A stretch of DNA of 64,000 nucleotides from Arcobacteraceae bacterium (GTDB lineage Bacteria; Campylobacterota; Campylobacteria; Campylobacterales; Arcobacteraceae): positions 1-64,000 of the forward strand of contig JAONGR010000001.1 of NCBI GenBank assembly GCA_028375605.1, written 5' to 3'. Each line of letters starts with the position of its first letter. Position 1 is the first letter of the stretch. Shown one piece after another: positions 44,148 through 52,768 of the stretch. A program made the translations under genes and the position numbers. The notes beneath the pieces were generated by a model. That model worked only from the letters and a program-made list of their open reading frames with translations. It made no database searches and was not told the origin of the DNA.

Positions 44148-44858
44148 TTAATTCTTTTTAAAAATATTCAAAAAGTATCGCAGCCATTTAAAAGGTAAAA
44201 TTTGAAGATGAACCCACACTATTGCCATAGTATCGGAAAACTTTCTAAAATGACTTACTCTCTCTTCTGCTGTAGGATAATAACATTCAGTTACAACTTC
44301 TTTTATATTTTTATTCGCATCAGCATGTCTTACAATTACTTCCATCTCCCAATCAAAACGGTTTGTTTTAATTGGTAATGTCAATATAGATATAGGATAG
44401 ACTCTAAATCCAGATAAAGAGTCAGTTATCTCTTGACCAGTATCCCATGTTGCCCAAAAATTACTAAACCATCTACCAAACTTTGAACCATTTGGAATAT
44501 TTGCTATTTCAAAATTTCTTGCACCTATAATAATCTCATCTCCAGAACAAGCTTCAATCAAAAATTTAGATTGCGAGGCAAGATGTTGTCCATCTCCATC
44601 TAAACTAACTACATGTGTATAGCCTAATTCTTTAGCTTTGGTTACCCCTGTAATTATTGCTCTGCCTTTTCCTTGATTCCGTTCATGTCTCAAAAAAATT
44701 ATATTTTCTTTTTCCTCTTCGTTAAATAAACTTTCAACTACTACAGACGAACCATCATCAATAATAATTAATTTATAGCCATTTGAAATAACATCACTAG
44801 CAACACTTTTAATTGTTAATGGATTATTGTATGTGGGAATTATTGTTATTATATTCAT
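44148..44858 (-). CDS. Family 2 glycosyltransferase
   Basis: A 236-residue GT-A enzyme. It opens MNIITIIPTYNNP, the standard first strand of the fold, which fixes the start codon. The nucleotide-binding acids are in LIIDDGSS and VSLDGDGQH, and GRAIITGVTKAKELG is the following helix. Many APE clusters carry a glycosyltransferase-acyltransferase pair, separate here. It starts inside the dehydratase gene, overlapping it by 35 bases in another frame, so the start codons are tightly coupled. Its C-terminal helix ends in a basic WLRYFLNIFKKN tail. Confidence 0.9.
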   Translation of the reverse strand: MNIITIIPTYNNPLTIKSVASDVISNGYKLIIIDDGSSVVVESLFNEEEKENIIFLRHERNQGKGRAIITGVTKAKELGYTHVVSLDGDGQHLASQSKFLIEACSGDEIIIGARNFEIANIPNGSKFGRWFSNFWATWDTGQEITDSLSGFRVYPISILTLPIKTNRFDWEMEVIVRHADANKNIKEVVTECYYPTAEERVSHFRKFSDTMAIVWVHLQILPFKWLRYFLNIFKKN

Positions 44859-45165
44859 ATGTTATATTACCTATTAGTGTATTTTCTTCATCTACTATTT
44901 TAACTTTTCTTCTTGCGTCTTTATTTATTATCTTATAAAAAATCTTTTCATTTGGTAATGTTTTTTTTCTTAATTTTAAAAGTACAATATTTGTAATGTT
45001 ATCAGACAAAACTTCTGATAACATCTCTATATGACAAAAACCGGGAAGAATTGGATTTGAAGGAAAGTGTGCTTTAAAAATAGGATGTGAAGCATCAGTT
45101 AATTGTAAGATAATTGTTTCATTATCATTACTTATAAGATTATATAATTTAGAAGTTATATTCAA
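44824..45165 (-). CDS. Hotdog-fold 3-hydroxyacyl-ACP dehydratase (ApeI-like)
   Basis: I propose a TTG start at 45165, with AAGGAAAATA just upstream, giving 113 residues; a longer frame back to 45255 would overlap the preceding gene and adds a non-family N-terminus. The catalytic stretch ASHPIFKAHFPSNPILPGFCHIEML (about 30-53) has the His and Pro-Gly pattern of FabZ/FabA-like dehydratases. It would form double bonds in the polyene after reduction. 35-base overlap with the glycosyltransferase gene. Confidence 0.8.
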   Translation of the reverse strand: MNITSKLYNLISNDNETIILQLTDASHPIFKAHFPSNPILPGFCHIEMLSEVLSDNITNIVLLKLRKKTLPNEKIFYKIINKDARRKVKIVDEENTLIGNITYEYNNNNSHIQ

Positions 45166-45190
45166 ATATTTTCCTTTTTTATTATTTTGA

Positions 45191-45541
45191 TTACTGTATT
45201 GATACAGTAAATTCACCAGAACAAACCGTAATTTGTTCATCAATACTACAAACAATAAAACTATAATTACTCATGGTTTCAAAAGTTAAATTGAGAGTCA
45301 ATTTAATAATAAATTCTTTATCTACAGTTTTATTTAACCATACTATATTTTTTGCATTTGCTAAAAATCCTAATTTATAATTTCCTTCTTGAAAAAATGC
45401 AGCACTAGACTGAGCTGCGGCTTCAATAAACACAGCTAAAGAAGGAGTTTCTTCAAAACTACATTGAACGCTTGCTTCTTTTTCATTTAAAGAGCATATC
45501 TTTTTTGCAAAAATTAATGGCTCTTGGTGTGGTAACTTCAT
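45191..45541 (-). CDS. Hotdog-fold dehydratase-like protein (ApeP-like)
   Basis: A 116-residue hotdog protein starting MKLPHQEPLIFAKKI, the typical opening of ApeP/FabZ-like proteins, where His5 and the LP motif are usual. FIEAAAQSSAAFF is the central helix. It probably partners with the other hotdog protein to make a heterodimeric dehydratase, as described for aryl polyene ApeI/ApeP. Overlap of 4 bases with the upstream CLF gene. Confidence 0.78.
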   Translation of the reverse strand: MKLPHQEPLIFAKKICSLNEKEASVQCSFEETPSLAVFIEAAAQSSAAFFQEGNYKLGFLANAKNIVWLNKTVDKEFIIKLTLNLTFETMSNYSFIVCSIDEQITVCSGEFTVSIQ

Positions 45542-46191
45542 AGTTCTACTTCTATAATATTATTTTGTTCTGTTCTAGTATTTATTGCTACATTATATAA
45601 TTCAACTAAAGAGTTTGGTATTTTTATAATTTTTTTTGAATCGACTTTTAAATTTGCAGTTTCTTCGGTGAATTTTACTCTTAAAGCAACACCACATTCC
45701 AAATATTCAATACAATCATTTACATCATTAATATTCGGAATATTTAAAGTTTCTATACCCATAAGAAGTAATTCATCTCCATCTAATGCTTTTACAGCGG
45801 CAGATTTCAAAATATTTTTTGAGGTATTGTCTCCACTTGAAATTGTCATTATCTCTTTTTCATTACCAGATAAAATTGATAAATAAGAGATCGCCGTATT
45901 ATAAACAGAGTTTTGAAAATGTGTTGGACTAATAGGTTCATTATCTGCAATAGAATTTAAAATAGTATCTGTAGCTAATAATTCTCCAAAACTACTCCCA
46001 AATAAAATTCTTTCATTTGAATAATTTACTTTGGAAGCTAAATAGATTGCAATTTTTGAAGCTCGGGTTAACCTTCTTCGCGTAACCATTTTAGGCACTA
46101 ATTTTTTTGTATTTAAATCTACTATTTCAGTCTTATCTAATACAACACATGCATCTAATATTTGCAGGTTTATTTTTTTTGTTTGTTTCAT
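45538..46191 (-). CDS. Beta-ketoacyl synthase chain-length factor, ApeC-like
   Basis: A 217-residue protein of the Ketosynth_2 (PF13723) type, corresponding to the N-terminal half of a ketosynthase. Diagnostic blocks are PKMVTRRRLTRASKIAIYLA and PISPTHFQNSVYNTAISYLSIL with the Ser-Pro-Thr-x-Phe pattern in place of an active-site Cys. In APE systems this protein forms a heterodimer with the KS and sets chain length. Its start overlaps the KS stop by 4 bases. Confidence 0.86.
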   Translation of the reverse strand: MKQTKKINLQILDACVVLDKTEIVDLNTKKLVPKMVTRRRLTRASKIAIYLASKVNYSNERILFGSSFGELLATDTILNSIADNEPISPTHFQNSVYNTAISYLSILSGNEKEIMTISSGDNTSKNILKSAAVKALDGDELLLMGIETLNIPNINDVNDCIEYLECGVALRVKFTEETANLKVDSKKIIKIPNSLVELYNVAINTRTEQNNIIEVEL

Positions 46192-47306
46192 TTTACACGT
46201 CCAAATATCAAACTACAGTTATTTCCACCAAAAGCAAATGAATTACTCATAACATATTTAATATCTAAATCTTTATTCTCCATAGGAAATAAAATATTAT
46301 TATTTTCTGCAACATTCATATTTGTAACTTTAGGTATAACTTGGTTCAAAATTACTAACGATGAAATTACAGCTTCCAAAGAACCAGCAGCTCCTAAAGT
46401 ATGCCCTGTAACTGATTTTGTGGAACTTACATAAACATCTTTTCCAAAAATAGCTTCAATTGCATTTGCTTCAGCATGATCATTTGCCATAGTACCTGTT
46501 CCATGTGCATTTATGTACTGTATATCTTTAGCTTTTTTATTAGCTGAATCTAATGCATTTTGCATAGATTTTTGAGCTCCTTTACCATCTGGATGAGGAT
46601 GAGTCATATGATGAGCATCAGAACTATATCCAACCCCACAAAGTTCTACACAATTTTCATTTGGTACTGTTTGTAATAAAGTTGAGACTATCCCCTCTGC
46701 TACATTCATACCTTCCCGAGATTCATCAAAAGGTTTGCAAGTATTTGATGATAAAACACCAAGTGATAAAAAACCACCAACTGTAGTTTTAGATATTTGA
46801 TCTATACCAACTACTAATACATTTGAATACAATCCTTTAGATAAAACTTCATAGGCATATCCCATAGCATTAGCACTAGAGGTACAAGCAGTTGAAAAAG
46901 ATATACTATCCCTGAATTTATGTTCTCCTTCAATGATATGAGAAATTGCATTTATATTATGTAATTTTGGATTTATATTTTTATATTCTTTGCTTTTCAA
47001 AAATATATTCTCAGTGTTATTCATCCCACCAACAGAAGAACCTATAACAAGTAATGTATCTTCAAAATCTTTTAAATTGCTATTATCTAATATCTCTTCA
47101 ATTTGTTTAGTTAAAATTTCATAAAAAATCTGATCAGACTTAATCAATCCTACGGATGGTGAAAGATTTTGAAAATAGTTTTTTATTTGAGTAATTCCAC
47201 TTCTAGAGTTACATATATTGTGAAATAATTCTTCGTTATTTTTTCCCGCACAGCAACAACTACTGCTATGTGTTATATAAACTTTTTTAGAAGATTGAGA
47301 TATCAA
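46188..47306 (-). CDS. Beta-ketoacyl-ACP synthase II, ApeO-like
   Basis: A 372-residue KAS II-type condensing enzyme with triad Cys141 (STACTSS), His268 (NAHGTGT) and His302 (VTGHTLGAAG). CKPFDESREGMNVAEG precedes it. This is the main elongating KS for the polyene, coupled to its ApeC-like partner by a four-base overlap and to ACP 1 by another. A run SSSCCCAG near the N-terminus (residues 14-21) is an unusual Cys cluster. Confidence 0.92.
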   Translation of the reverse strand: MISQSSKKVYITHSSSCCCAGKNNEELFHNICNSRSGITQIKNYFQNLSPSVGLIKSDQIFYEILTKQIEEILDNSNLKDFEDTLLVIGSSVGGMNNTENIFLKSKEYKNINPKLHNINAISHIIEGEHKFRDSISFSTACTSSANAMGYAYEVLSKGLYSNVLVVGIDQISKTTVGGFLSLGVLSSNTCKPFDESREGMNVAEGIVSTLLQTVPNENCVELCGVGYSSDAHHMTHPHPDGKGAQKSMQNALDSANKKAKDIQYINAHGTGTMANDHAEANAIEAIFGKDVYVSSTKSVTGHTLGAAGSLEAVISSLVILNQVIPKVTNMNVAENNNILFPMENKDLDIKYVMSNSFAFGGNNCSLIFGRVK

Positions 47307-47560
47307 GAATTGTTCGAATCATTAATGTATTTTAATAAATTTTCAATTGATGCAAAAATTACATCATATTGTTTAGAATCATTAATTTTAACACCAAATT
47401 CTTTTTCTATTGCAAGTACCAATTCAATAGAATCAACGGAATCCAATCCTATACCTTCATCACCAAATAGTGGATCTTTATCATCAATCTCATCTGCTGT
47501 AATATCTTCTAAATTTAAATATTTAATTAAAACGTTTTTTAGTGTGTCGCTTGTTATCAT
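47303..47560 (-). CDS. Acyl carrier protein 1 of the pigment cluster
   Basis: An 85-residue ACP. The phosphopantetheine site is Ser41 in GIGLDSVDSIELVLAIE. It is strongly acidic with the standard four-helix length. It opens the compact KS-CLF-dehydratase block (four successive four-base overlaps), so it is probably the carrier for polyene elongation. It should require an AcpS- or Sfp-type transferase that is not encoded in this window. Confidence 0.93.
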   Translation of the reverse strand: MITSDTLKNVLIKYLNLEDITADEIDDKDPLFGDEGIGLDSVDSIELVLAIEKEFGVKINDSKQYDVIFASIENLLKYINDSNNS

Positions 47561-47604
47561 GTATAGGTACTGTCCTTTATTATTTTAAATAAAATTCTAC
47601 TATA

Positions 47605-48549
47605 TTAAAGCTTATCATTTAATATTATATTTATTTTTTTAGATACTTTCTTGGAAATAAGAATACTTGTATGGTTTTCATTAAAACCAAAAATACTGAT
47701 AGCACCATCTTGAGCGTATTGAGATAGTTGACTTTCAATAGAAATTGTTCCATCATTATCTCGACCATATAAAGTTATTTTACCTTTATATCCAAATATT
47801 AAATAATGATTTACACCATTAAAGATATTATTATTTTTTAATAACTTAATAAATTGACTATCTTTTTTCATATCATTCCATGAAGGAATATAATATGGTA
47901 GGTCTTTTGTATTAGTAGCACCTGCATGACCACCCCATGGTGTAGATAAAGTAATAAATAAGTCTACTCTTTTTTTATTTTTATTTAACTCTTTTATCAA
48001 AGACTTAGAGATGAGTCCTCCCATACTATGAGCGATAACAACCATCTTATTTATATCATATTCAGTTAGTAATTTTTCTAAATTTTCATTGATAATATCT
48101 ACAGTATAACTTAACTTCACACCTGATGGGTATGAAACTATAATTGGTTGATATCTTGTTTTATCTAATTTTTGAATTATATACTCCCAATCTAAAGGCG
48201 TTCCTCCTGCTCCATGTACAAATAAAATAGGTATTTTTCTACTGTCATATTTATTTAAAAAATATATACCACCACCTATTTTTTTTATAAATTTGTAAGG
48301 TAACCATAATCCTGTTTGTGCATATTTTCTAGAAAACTTTCTACTATCTAAAGTACTAATTTTACCATATGCAAAGTTTGATTGGTACATCTTCAATATT
48401 TGTTTATCTTTTACATCATTTTCAGATTTTTCTTGAGAATAAAAAGAAAGGGAAACATTTTCTTTAAAATTATCTAATTTACTACAACCACTAAAAATAA
48501 TAAGGAGGACTATTGATCCACAAATTTTAAAACAATTTCTAATTTTCAT
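47605..48549 (-). CDS. Lipase-like alpha/beta hydrolase lipoprotein
   Basis: A 314-residue secreted hydrolase with lipobox FSGC (Cys22). The core carries the oxyanion loop ILFVHGAGGTPLDW (about 108-121) and nucleophile Ser175 in AHSMGG; an NDGTIS segment and NHTSI near the end are candidates for the acid and His. It is the first gene on the minus strand before the ACP, 44 bp away, and probably part of the pigment operon. It might remodel an esterified pigment or lipid, but generic esterase activity unrelated to the pigment is equally possible. Confidence 0.8.
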   Translation of the reverse strand: MKIRNCFKICGSIVLLIIFSGCSKLDNFKENVSLSFYSQEKSENDVKDKQILKMYQSNFAYGKISTLDSRKFSRKYAQTGLWLPYKFIKKIGGGIYFLNKYDSRKIPILFVHGAGGTPLDWEYIIQKLDKTRYQPIIVSYPSGVKLSYTVDIINENLEKLLTEYDINKMVVIAHSMGGLISKSLIKELNKNKKRVDLFITLSTPWGGHAGATNTKDLPYYIPSWNDMKKDSQFIKLLKNNNIFNGVNHYLIFGYKGKITLYGRDNDGTISIESQLSQYAQDGAISIFGFNENHTSILISKKVSKKINIILNDKL

Positions 48550-48586
48550 TTAATTCTATACTCTCAATTCAATAAATATTTATGAT

Positions 48587-48617
48587 AATAATATATCATA
48601 ATAATATATCATAATAA
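48587..48617. repeat. Tandem 13-bp direct repeat in divergent promoter region
   Basis: AATAATATATCAT occurs twice head-to-tail at 48587-48599 and 48600-48612, followed by a partial third copy. It is in the 134-bp gap between the pigment operon's first gene and the divergent cdsA. Two TATAAT sequences at 48642 and 48652 could serve cdsA. The repeat may bind a regulator or be slippage. Confidence 0.6.
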
Positions 48618-48683
48618 TTATAAAGTAATTAACTATTTACTTATAATTTTGTATAATAATAAAAAAATCATTTAGGATATATT

Positions 48684-49436
48684 ATGTTAGAGATGTTTAC
48701 AGGTACAAGAGCTAAAACAGGAATTGTTTTATTAATAATATTTTTAACAGTAGGTTATATAAATTCAATTCCATTAACTTGGTTATTCTTTGGTATACCA
48801 ATGTTAATTGCAGTAAAAGAAGCAATGAATTTATTTAACAGTAATGACGATAAAATTTATGTTTATGCTATTCTTATTTGGATAGTTGCCTATTTTTATC
48901 CAAAACCAGAAGATTTAGTTTTTGTTGTTGGTATTCTTTTTGCTTCAATCCTTGCATATACAAAAGAATTTAATAAAAATTTATTTTTACCACTTATGTA
49001 TCCAATAGCTTCATTTCTGTTTTTATTTTCTTTGTACGTATCATACGGAATTGAATCAATATTATGGCTAGTTGCAGTTGTAGCAGGTACAGATATAGGT
49101 GCATATTTTGTAGGTAAAACGGTAGGTTCTACAAAATTTTGTGAAACAAGTCCAAATAAAACTCTAGAAGGTGTTGCAGGTGGAGTTATCACTGCTGCTA
49201 TTTTAGGGCTGATTTTTGCTCCTGAAGAGATTAATTTTGTTCTGGCTATTGGGGTATCACTTGTAGTTGCAATTGCATCTGTGTTTGGTGACTTATTTGA
49301 AAGTTATTTAAAAAGAGAAGCTGATGTAAAAGACAGTGGAAATATCTTACCCGGTCATGGTGGTATTTTAGATAGAACTGATGGTTATTTATTTGGTGGG
49401 ATTATCATGCTAGTATTATTAAGGTTATTTGCTTGA
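48684..49436 (+). CDS. cdsA: Phosphatidate cytidylyltransferase
   Basis: Makes CDP-diacylglycerol for phospholipid synthesis. 250 residues, seven or eight membrane helices. The signature near the end (SGNILPGHGGILDRTDGYLFGG, about 217-239) holds the catalytic aspartates, and GTDIGAYFVGKTVG is the preceding conserved loop. It overlaps the dxr start by four bases, a frequent pairing in Campylobacterota where cdsA and dxr sit together. Confidence 0.95.
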   Translation: MLEMFTGTRAKTGIVLLIIFLTVGYINSIPLTWLFFGIPMLIAVKEAMNLFNSNDDKIYVYAILIWIVAYFYPKPEDLVFVVGILFASILAYTKEFNKNLFLPLMYPIASFLFLFSLYVSYGIESILWLVAVVAGTDIGAYFVGKTVGSTKFCETSPNKTLEGVAGGVITAAILGLIFAPEEINFVLAIGVSLVVAIASVFGDLFESYLKREADVKDSGNILPGHGGILDRTDGYLFGGIIMLVLLRLFA

Positions 49437-50503
49437 TAGTACTTGGATGTACGGGTTCTATTGGGGTAAATAGCCTCTCTATTGCTAAGCAATTTAATCT
49501 TGATATCGAAATCATGGTTGCAGGGAACAATATTGAGCTTTTAAATACTCAATTAAATGAATTTTCTCCTAAACTCGTTATTATCGCTTCTAAAGATGAT
49601 ATTTCAAAAGTAAATCACAAAAACGTACAATCAGGACAAGAAGCAATTTTAAATGCCATTGAAAGTTCATCTTCAAATCTTGTTGTAAATGCACTTGTCG
49701 GTTTTTTTGGATTACAACCAACTTTAAAAGCTATTGCTTGTAAAAAAAGAGTTGCATTAGCAAATAAAGAGTCACTTGTAGTTGCAGGAAAATTTATAGA
49801 TATGTCTTACATTACACCAATTGATAGCGAACATTTTGGTCTTTGGTATCTCATGGATAAGGAAAAAGCTGTGGATAGTTTAACTATCACAGCATCAGGT
49901 GGTAGCTTTAGAGATTATCCACTCGATAAATTAAAAGATGTTACAATAAAAGAAGCACTCAATCATCCTAACTGGTCTATGGGAAATAAAATCACAATAG
50001 ATAGTGCAACAATGACAAATAAAATTTTTGAACTTATTGAGGCTAAATGGTTATTTGATACAACTGCATGTGATGCAATTATAGAAACAAAATCAATTAT
50101 TCATGCAATGATCAATTTTGTAGATGGGAGTACAACTGCGCATTTGGCACATGCAAATATGCAATTACCTATTGCTTATGCAATTTTGGGAAAAGTAGAA
50201 ACACCTATATTAAAACCAATTGATTTACTTGAATTACAAAACCTTGAATTCAAAAAAATCGAAACTTCACGATACAATATTTGGGAAATAAAAGATGAAT
50301 TACTTCAAAATGAAAATTTAGGAGTAGTTCTAAATGCAGCAAATGAAGTAGCAGTTGCTCGATTTTTAAGTGGAGATATTGGCTTTTTAGATATTGCAGA
50401 TACATCACTAAAAGCACTAAATTATTTTAATAATGTAAAAATCACTTCATTAGATGATATAATGGAAATAGACAAACAAGTAAGGATTTTTGCAAATGGG
50501 TGA
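49433..50503 (+). CDS. dxr: 1-deoxy-D-xylulose 5-phosphate reductoisomerase
   Basis: Second enzyme of the non-mevalonate isoprenoid pathway, using NADPH and a divalent metal. It begins at TTG 49433 within the cdsA stop, straight into the NADPH motif GCTGSIGVNS. ANKESLV, DSEHFGLW (metal and substrate site) and ITASGGSFRD plus HPNWSMGNKITIDSATM are intact. The 356-residue length is slightly short compared with 390-400 in E. coli but normal for this phylum. Confidence 0.96.
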   Translation: MIVLGCTGSIGVNSLSIAKQFNLDIEIMVAGNNIELLNTQLNEFSPKLVIIASKDDISKVNHKNVQSGQEAILNAIESSSSNLVVNALVGFFGLQPTLKAIACKKRVALANKESLVVAGKFIDMSYITPIDSEHFGLWYLMDKEKAVDSLTITASGGSFRDYPLDKLKDVTIKEALNHPNWSMGNKITIDSATMTNKIFELIEAKWLFDTTACDAIIETKSIIHAMINFVDGSTTAHLAHANMQLPIAYAILGKVETPILKPIDLLELQNLEFKKIETSRYNIWEIKDELLQNENLGVVLNAANEVAVARFLSGDIGFLDIADTSLKALNYFNNVKITSLDDIMEIDKQVRIFANG

Positions 50504-50765
50504 TATGACAATACCTTTTATAATGCTGCTAATTTTAACTATTGCTTTAGTATTAGAAAGAAAACATCAAGAAGATAAAATTGTAGAGATTTATGAAGAT
50601 AAATTTGAAGAGTGGAAAAAACATACAAGTATAGAAAAGAAAGAAAAACATTGTAAAGAGCTTGTTGGACTTGTATTTTTAGAAGACTCAAAATTAGATA
50701 TTCAAGTATTGGATAAAAAAATTGTAGATAGACTCGAAAGAAAAAAATATAGTATAAAACTATAA
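50496..50765 (+). CDS. Small membrane-anchored hypothetical protein
   Basis: An 89-residue protein whose ATG 50496 overlaps the dxr stop by 8 bases. One hydrophobic segment (about 6-20) is followed by a charged region with HQEDKIVEIYEDKFEEWKKH and a basic end. It has no motif I recognise and no cysteine-rich pattern beyond one HCKEL. Probably translated from the cdsA-dxr messenger. Function unknown. Confidence 0.6.
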   Translation: MGDMTIPFIMLLILTIALVLERKHQEDKIVEIYEDKFEEWKKHTSIEKKEKHCKELVGLVFLEDSKLDIQVLDKKIVDRLERKKYSIKL

Positions 50766-50775
50766 AGGGCTTGTT

Positions 50776-51210
50776 ATGAAAATTTTTACTTTATTATGTA
50801 TCTCATTCCTTGCATTATCTGCTGCTAAACTTACAAAAAGTGGTAACTATGTAATTGATGATAAAAATAAACTAATGTGGCAAGATACAAAAGCAAATAC
50901 TAAAATACTAGTTACTCAAGATCAAGCAATTGAATATTGTGAAAAACTCACACTAAGTGGTTTTACTGATTGGGAACTCCCTACAGTTAAAAATGTTGAA
51001 ACTATTATTGATAAAAAAAGGGTTCGTGCCCAATTGATGATAAATAAAGCGTTTAAAAATGTTAGAAGAGATAACTATTGGTTAAAAGATAGAACATGGT
51101 TACGAAACTTTGGAGAGTATGGATATTATGTTTTTTTTAAAAGTGGTTCTATTTATTATCAAAATAGAACGTATCCAAAATATGTTAGATGTGTAAGGAA
51201 ATTAAAATAA
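50776..51210 (+). CDS. DUF1566/Lcl-domain secreted protein
   Basis: A 144-residue protein with signal peptide 1-17 followed by one DUF1566 (Lcl C-terminal) domain: GNYVIDDKNKLMWQDT opens it, FTDWELPTVKNVETIID is its signature, and NYWLKDRTWL... VRCVRKL closes it. Two cysteines, in EYCEKL and VRCVR, are placed as in relatives and may form a disulfide. These domains occur in secreted adhesive or sensor proteins; the role is unknown. Confidence 0.75.
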   Translation: MKIFTLLCISFLALSAAKLTKSGNYVIDDKNKLMWQDTKANTKILVTQDQAIEYCEKLTLSGFTDWELPTVKNVETIIDKKRVRAQLMINKAFKNVRRDNYWLKDRTWLRNFGEYGYYVFFKSGSIYYQNRTYPKYVRCVRKLK

Positions 51211-51764
51211 TGAAGAAAGTACTCATACTTCATGGTTGGGGTGGTAGTGATGAGCCACATTGGCAATGGTGGCTCGAAAAAGAACTAATAAAAAAAAACT
51301 ATCAAGTTTCTTTTCCTAATTTTCCAAAGAGAGATTTACCTGATTTTAAAGAATGGATAGAAGTATTGAAGGAAGAATACAACAAATTTCAACCAGATAT
51401 TGTAGTTTGTCATTCATTGGCAAATATATTATGGTTTCATTTTGCAAATGCACATGAATTGAAAGAACTTGATAAATTAATGCTCGTTGCACCAGTAAGA
51501 AAAACTTGTGACATAGAAGAATTAAAAAGCTTCTTTCCTTATCCTGTGCCAAAAAAGTTAAATGCAAAAGAGATAATAATGGTAGGAAGTACAAATGATC
51601 CATATCTTAGTGTAGAAGAAGCGATAGAACTACATGCCGAACTTAATATTGGACTAAAAATATTAGATGATGCTGGACATATCAATGCTGATAGTGGATT
51701 TGGTGAATTAAGTTGTGCCGTAGATTGGATAGAGAGAGAATGTGAAGAGAGTAAAACAAAATGA
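51210..51764 (+). CDS. RBBP9/YdeN-like serine hydrolase
   Basis: A 184-residue small alpha/beta hydrolase. ATG 51210 overlaps the preceding stop by one base. It opens [23 protein letters not shown], typical of the RBBP9 family; the nucleophile is Ser in CHSLAN (about 76-80), acid Asp in GSTNDPYLS and His in DDAGHINAD near the C-terminus. It probably cleaves small esters, but substrate is unknown. Overlaps tsaD by four bases. Confidence 0.85.
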   Translation: MKKVLILHGWGGSDEPHWQWWLEKELIKKNYQVSFPNFPKRDLPDFKEWIEVLKEEYNKFQPDIVVCHSLANILWFHFANAHELKELDKLMLVAPVRKTCDIEELKSFFPYPVPKKLNAKEIIMVGSTNDPYLSVEEAIELHAELNIGLKILDDAGHINADSGFGELSCAVDWIERECEESKTK

Positions 51765-52756
51765 TTTTAAGTATTGAATCTTCTTGTGACGACAGCAGTA
51801 TCGCCATAACTGAAATAAAAACAAAAAAACTTTTATTACATAAAAAAATTTCACAAGAATTGCAGCACAGTGTTTATGGTGGTGTAGTTCCTGAGTTAGC
51901 TGCTAGGCTTCATATAGAAGCATTACCAAAAATACTAGAAGAGTGTACTCAATATTTTAAAGACTTAAAAGCTATTGCAGTAACAAATGCACCAGGATTA
52001 AGTGTAACACTAACAGAAGGTGTAACTATGGCAAAAGCTTTAGCCTTAAGTCTTAAAATACCTCTTATAGGAGTAAATCACCTTAAAGGGCATATCTACT
52101 CTTTATTTATCGAAAAAGAAGCTATATTTCCTATTACTATACTTTTAGTTTCTGGTGGACATACTCAACTAATTCTTGCGAATAATTTAAATGAAATGAA
52201 AGTTATAGGAAGTACTATAGATGATAGTTTTGGTGAAAGTTTTGACAAAGTATCAAAAATGTTAAAACTTGGCTATCCAGGTGGTCCAGTAATAGAAAAA
52301 TTCGCACTACATGGTGATGACTCTAAATATGAATTACCTGTTCCTCTAAGACAATCTCCTCTCATCCAATTTAGCTATAGTGGACTAAAAAATGCGGTAA
52401 GACTTGCCATTTTAAGAGAAGAAGAATCAAATAATATAACAGAAGAGACCATATCAAATATTTCTGCAAGTTTTCAAAAAACTGCAATAGAACATATTTT
52501 GATGAAACTAAAAAAATACTTTAAAACAAATCCTCCACATAATTTCGCTATAGTTGGTGGAGCAAGTGCAAATAAATCATTACGTACTAAAGTAGAAACA
52601 CTTTGTGATACTTTTGATGCAAAACTACATTTAGCACCTATGGAGTTTTGTAGTGACAATGCTGCAATGATAGGAAGAGTTGCGGTAGAACAATATTTAA
52701 ATAATGACTTTGTAAATATTAATGAGATAAATGTTCAAAGTAGAGTTGATTTCTAA
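51761..52756 (+). CDS. tsaD: tRNA N6-threonylcarbamoyladenosine synthase subunit TsaD
   Basis: ASKHA-fold enzyme transferring threonylcarbamoyl to A37 of ANN-decoding tRNAs. Start [16 protein letters not shown], metal ligands in GVNHLKGH, phosphate loops LVSGGHTQL and [16 protein letters not shown], and a final CSDNAAMIG. 331 residues is standard. A companion modification enzyme, TcdA, is encoded at the right end of the window. Confidence 0.97.
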   Translation: MILSIESSCDDSSIAITEIKTKKLLLHKKISQELQHSVYGGVVPELAARLHIEALPKILEECTQYFKDLKAIAVTNAPGLSVTLTEGVTMAKALALSLKIPLIGVNHLKGHIYSLFIEKEAIFPITILLVSGGHTQLILANNLNEMKVIGSTIDDSFGESFDKVSKMLKLGYPGGPVIEKFALHGDDSKYELPVPLRQSPLIQFSYSGLKNAVRLAILREEESNNITEETISNISASFQKTAIEHILMKLKKYFKTNPPHNFAIVGGASANKSLRTKVETLCDTFDAKLHLAPMEFCSDNAAMIGRVAVEQYLNNDFVNINEINVQSRVDF

Positions 52757-52768
52757 AAGGGATATATA

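Noticed and set aside
45165-45255. N-terminal extension of the hotdog dehydratase from ATG 45255
   Set aside because: The extra 30 residues overlap the ApeP-like gene, do not resemble the family, and a TTG with a good ribosome site lies at the family start.
48587-48620. Short CRISPR-like repeat array
   Set aside because: The 13-bp units are directly adjacent with no spacers and no cas genes exist in the window.
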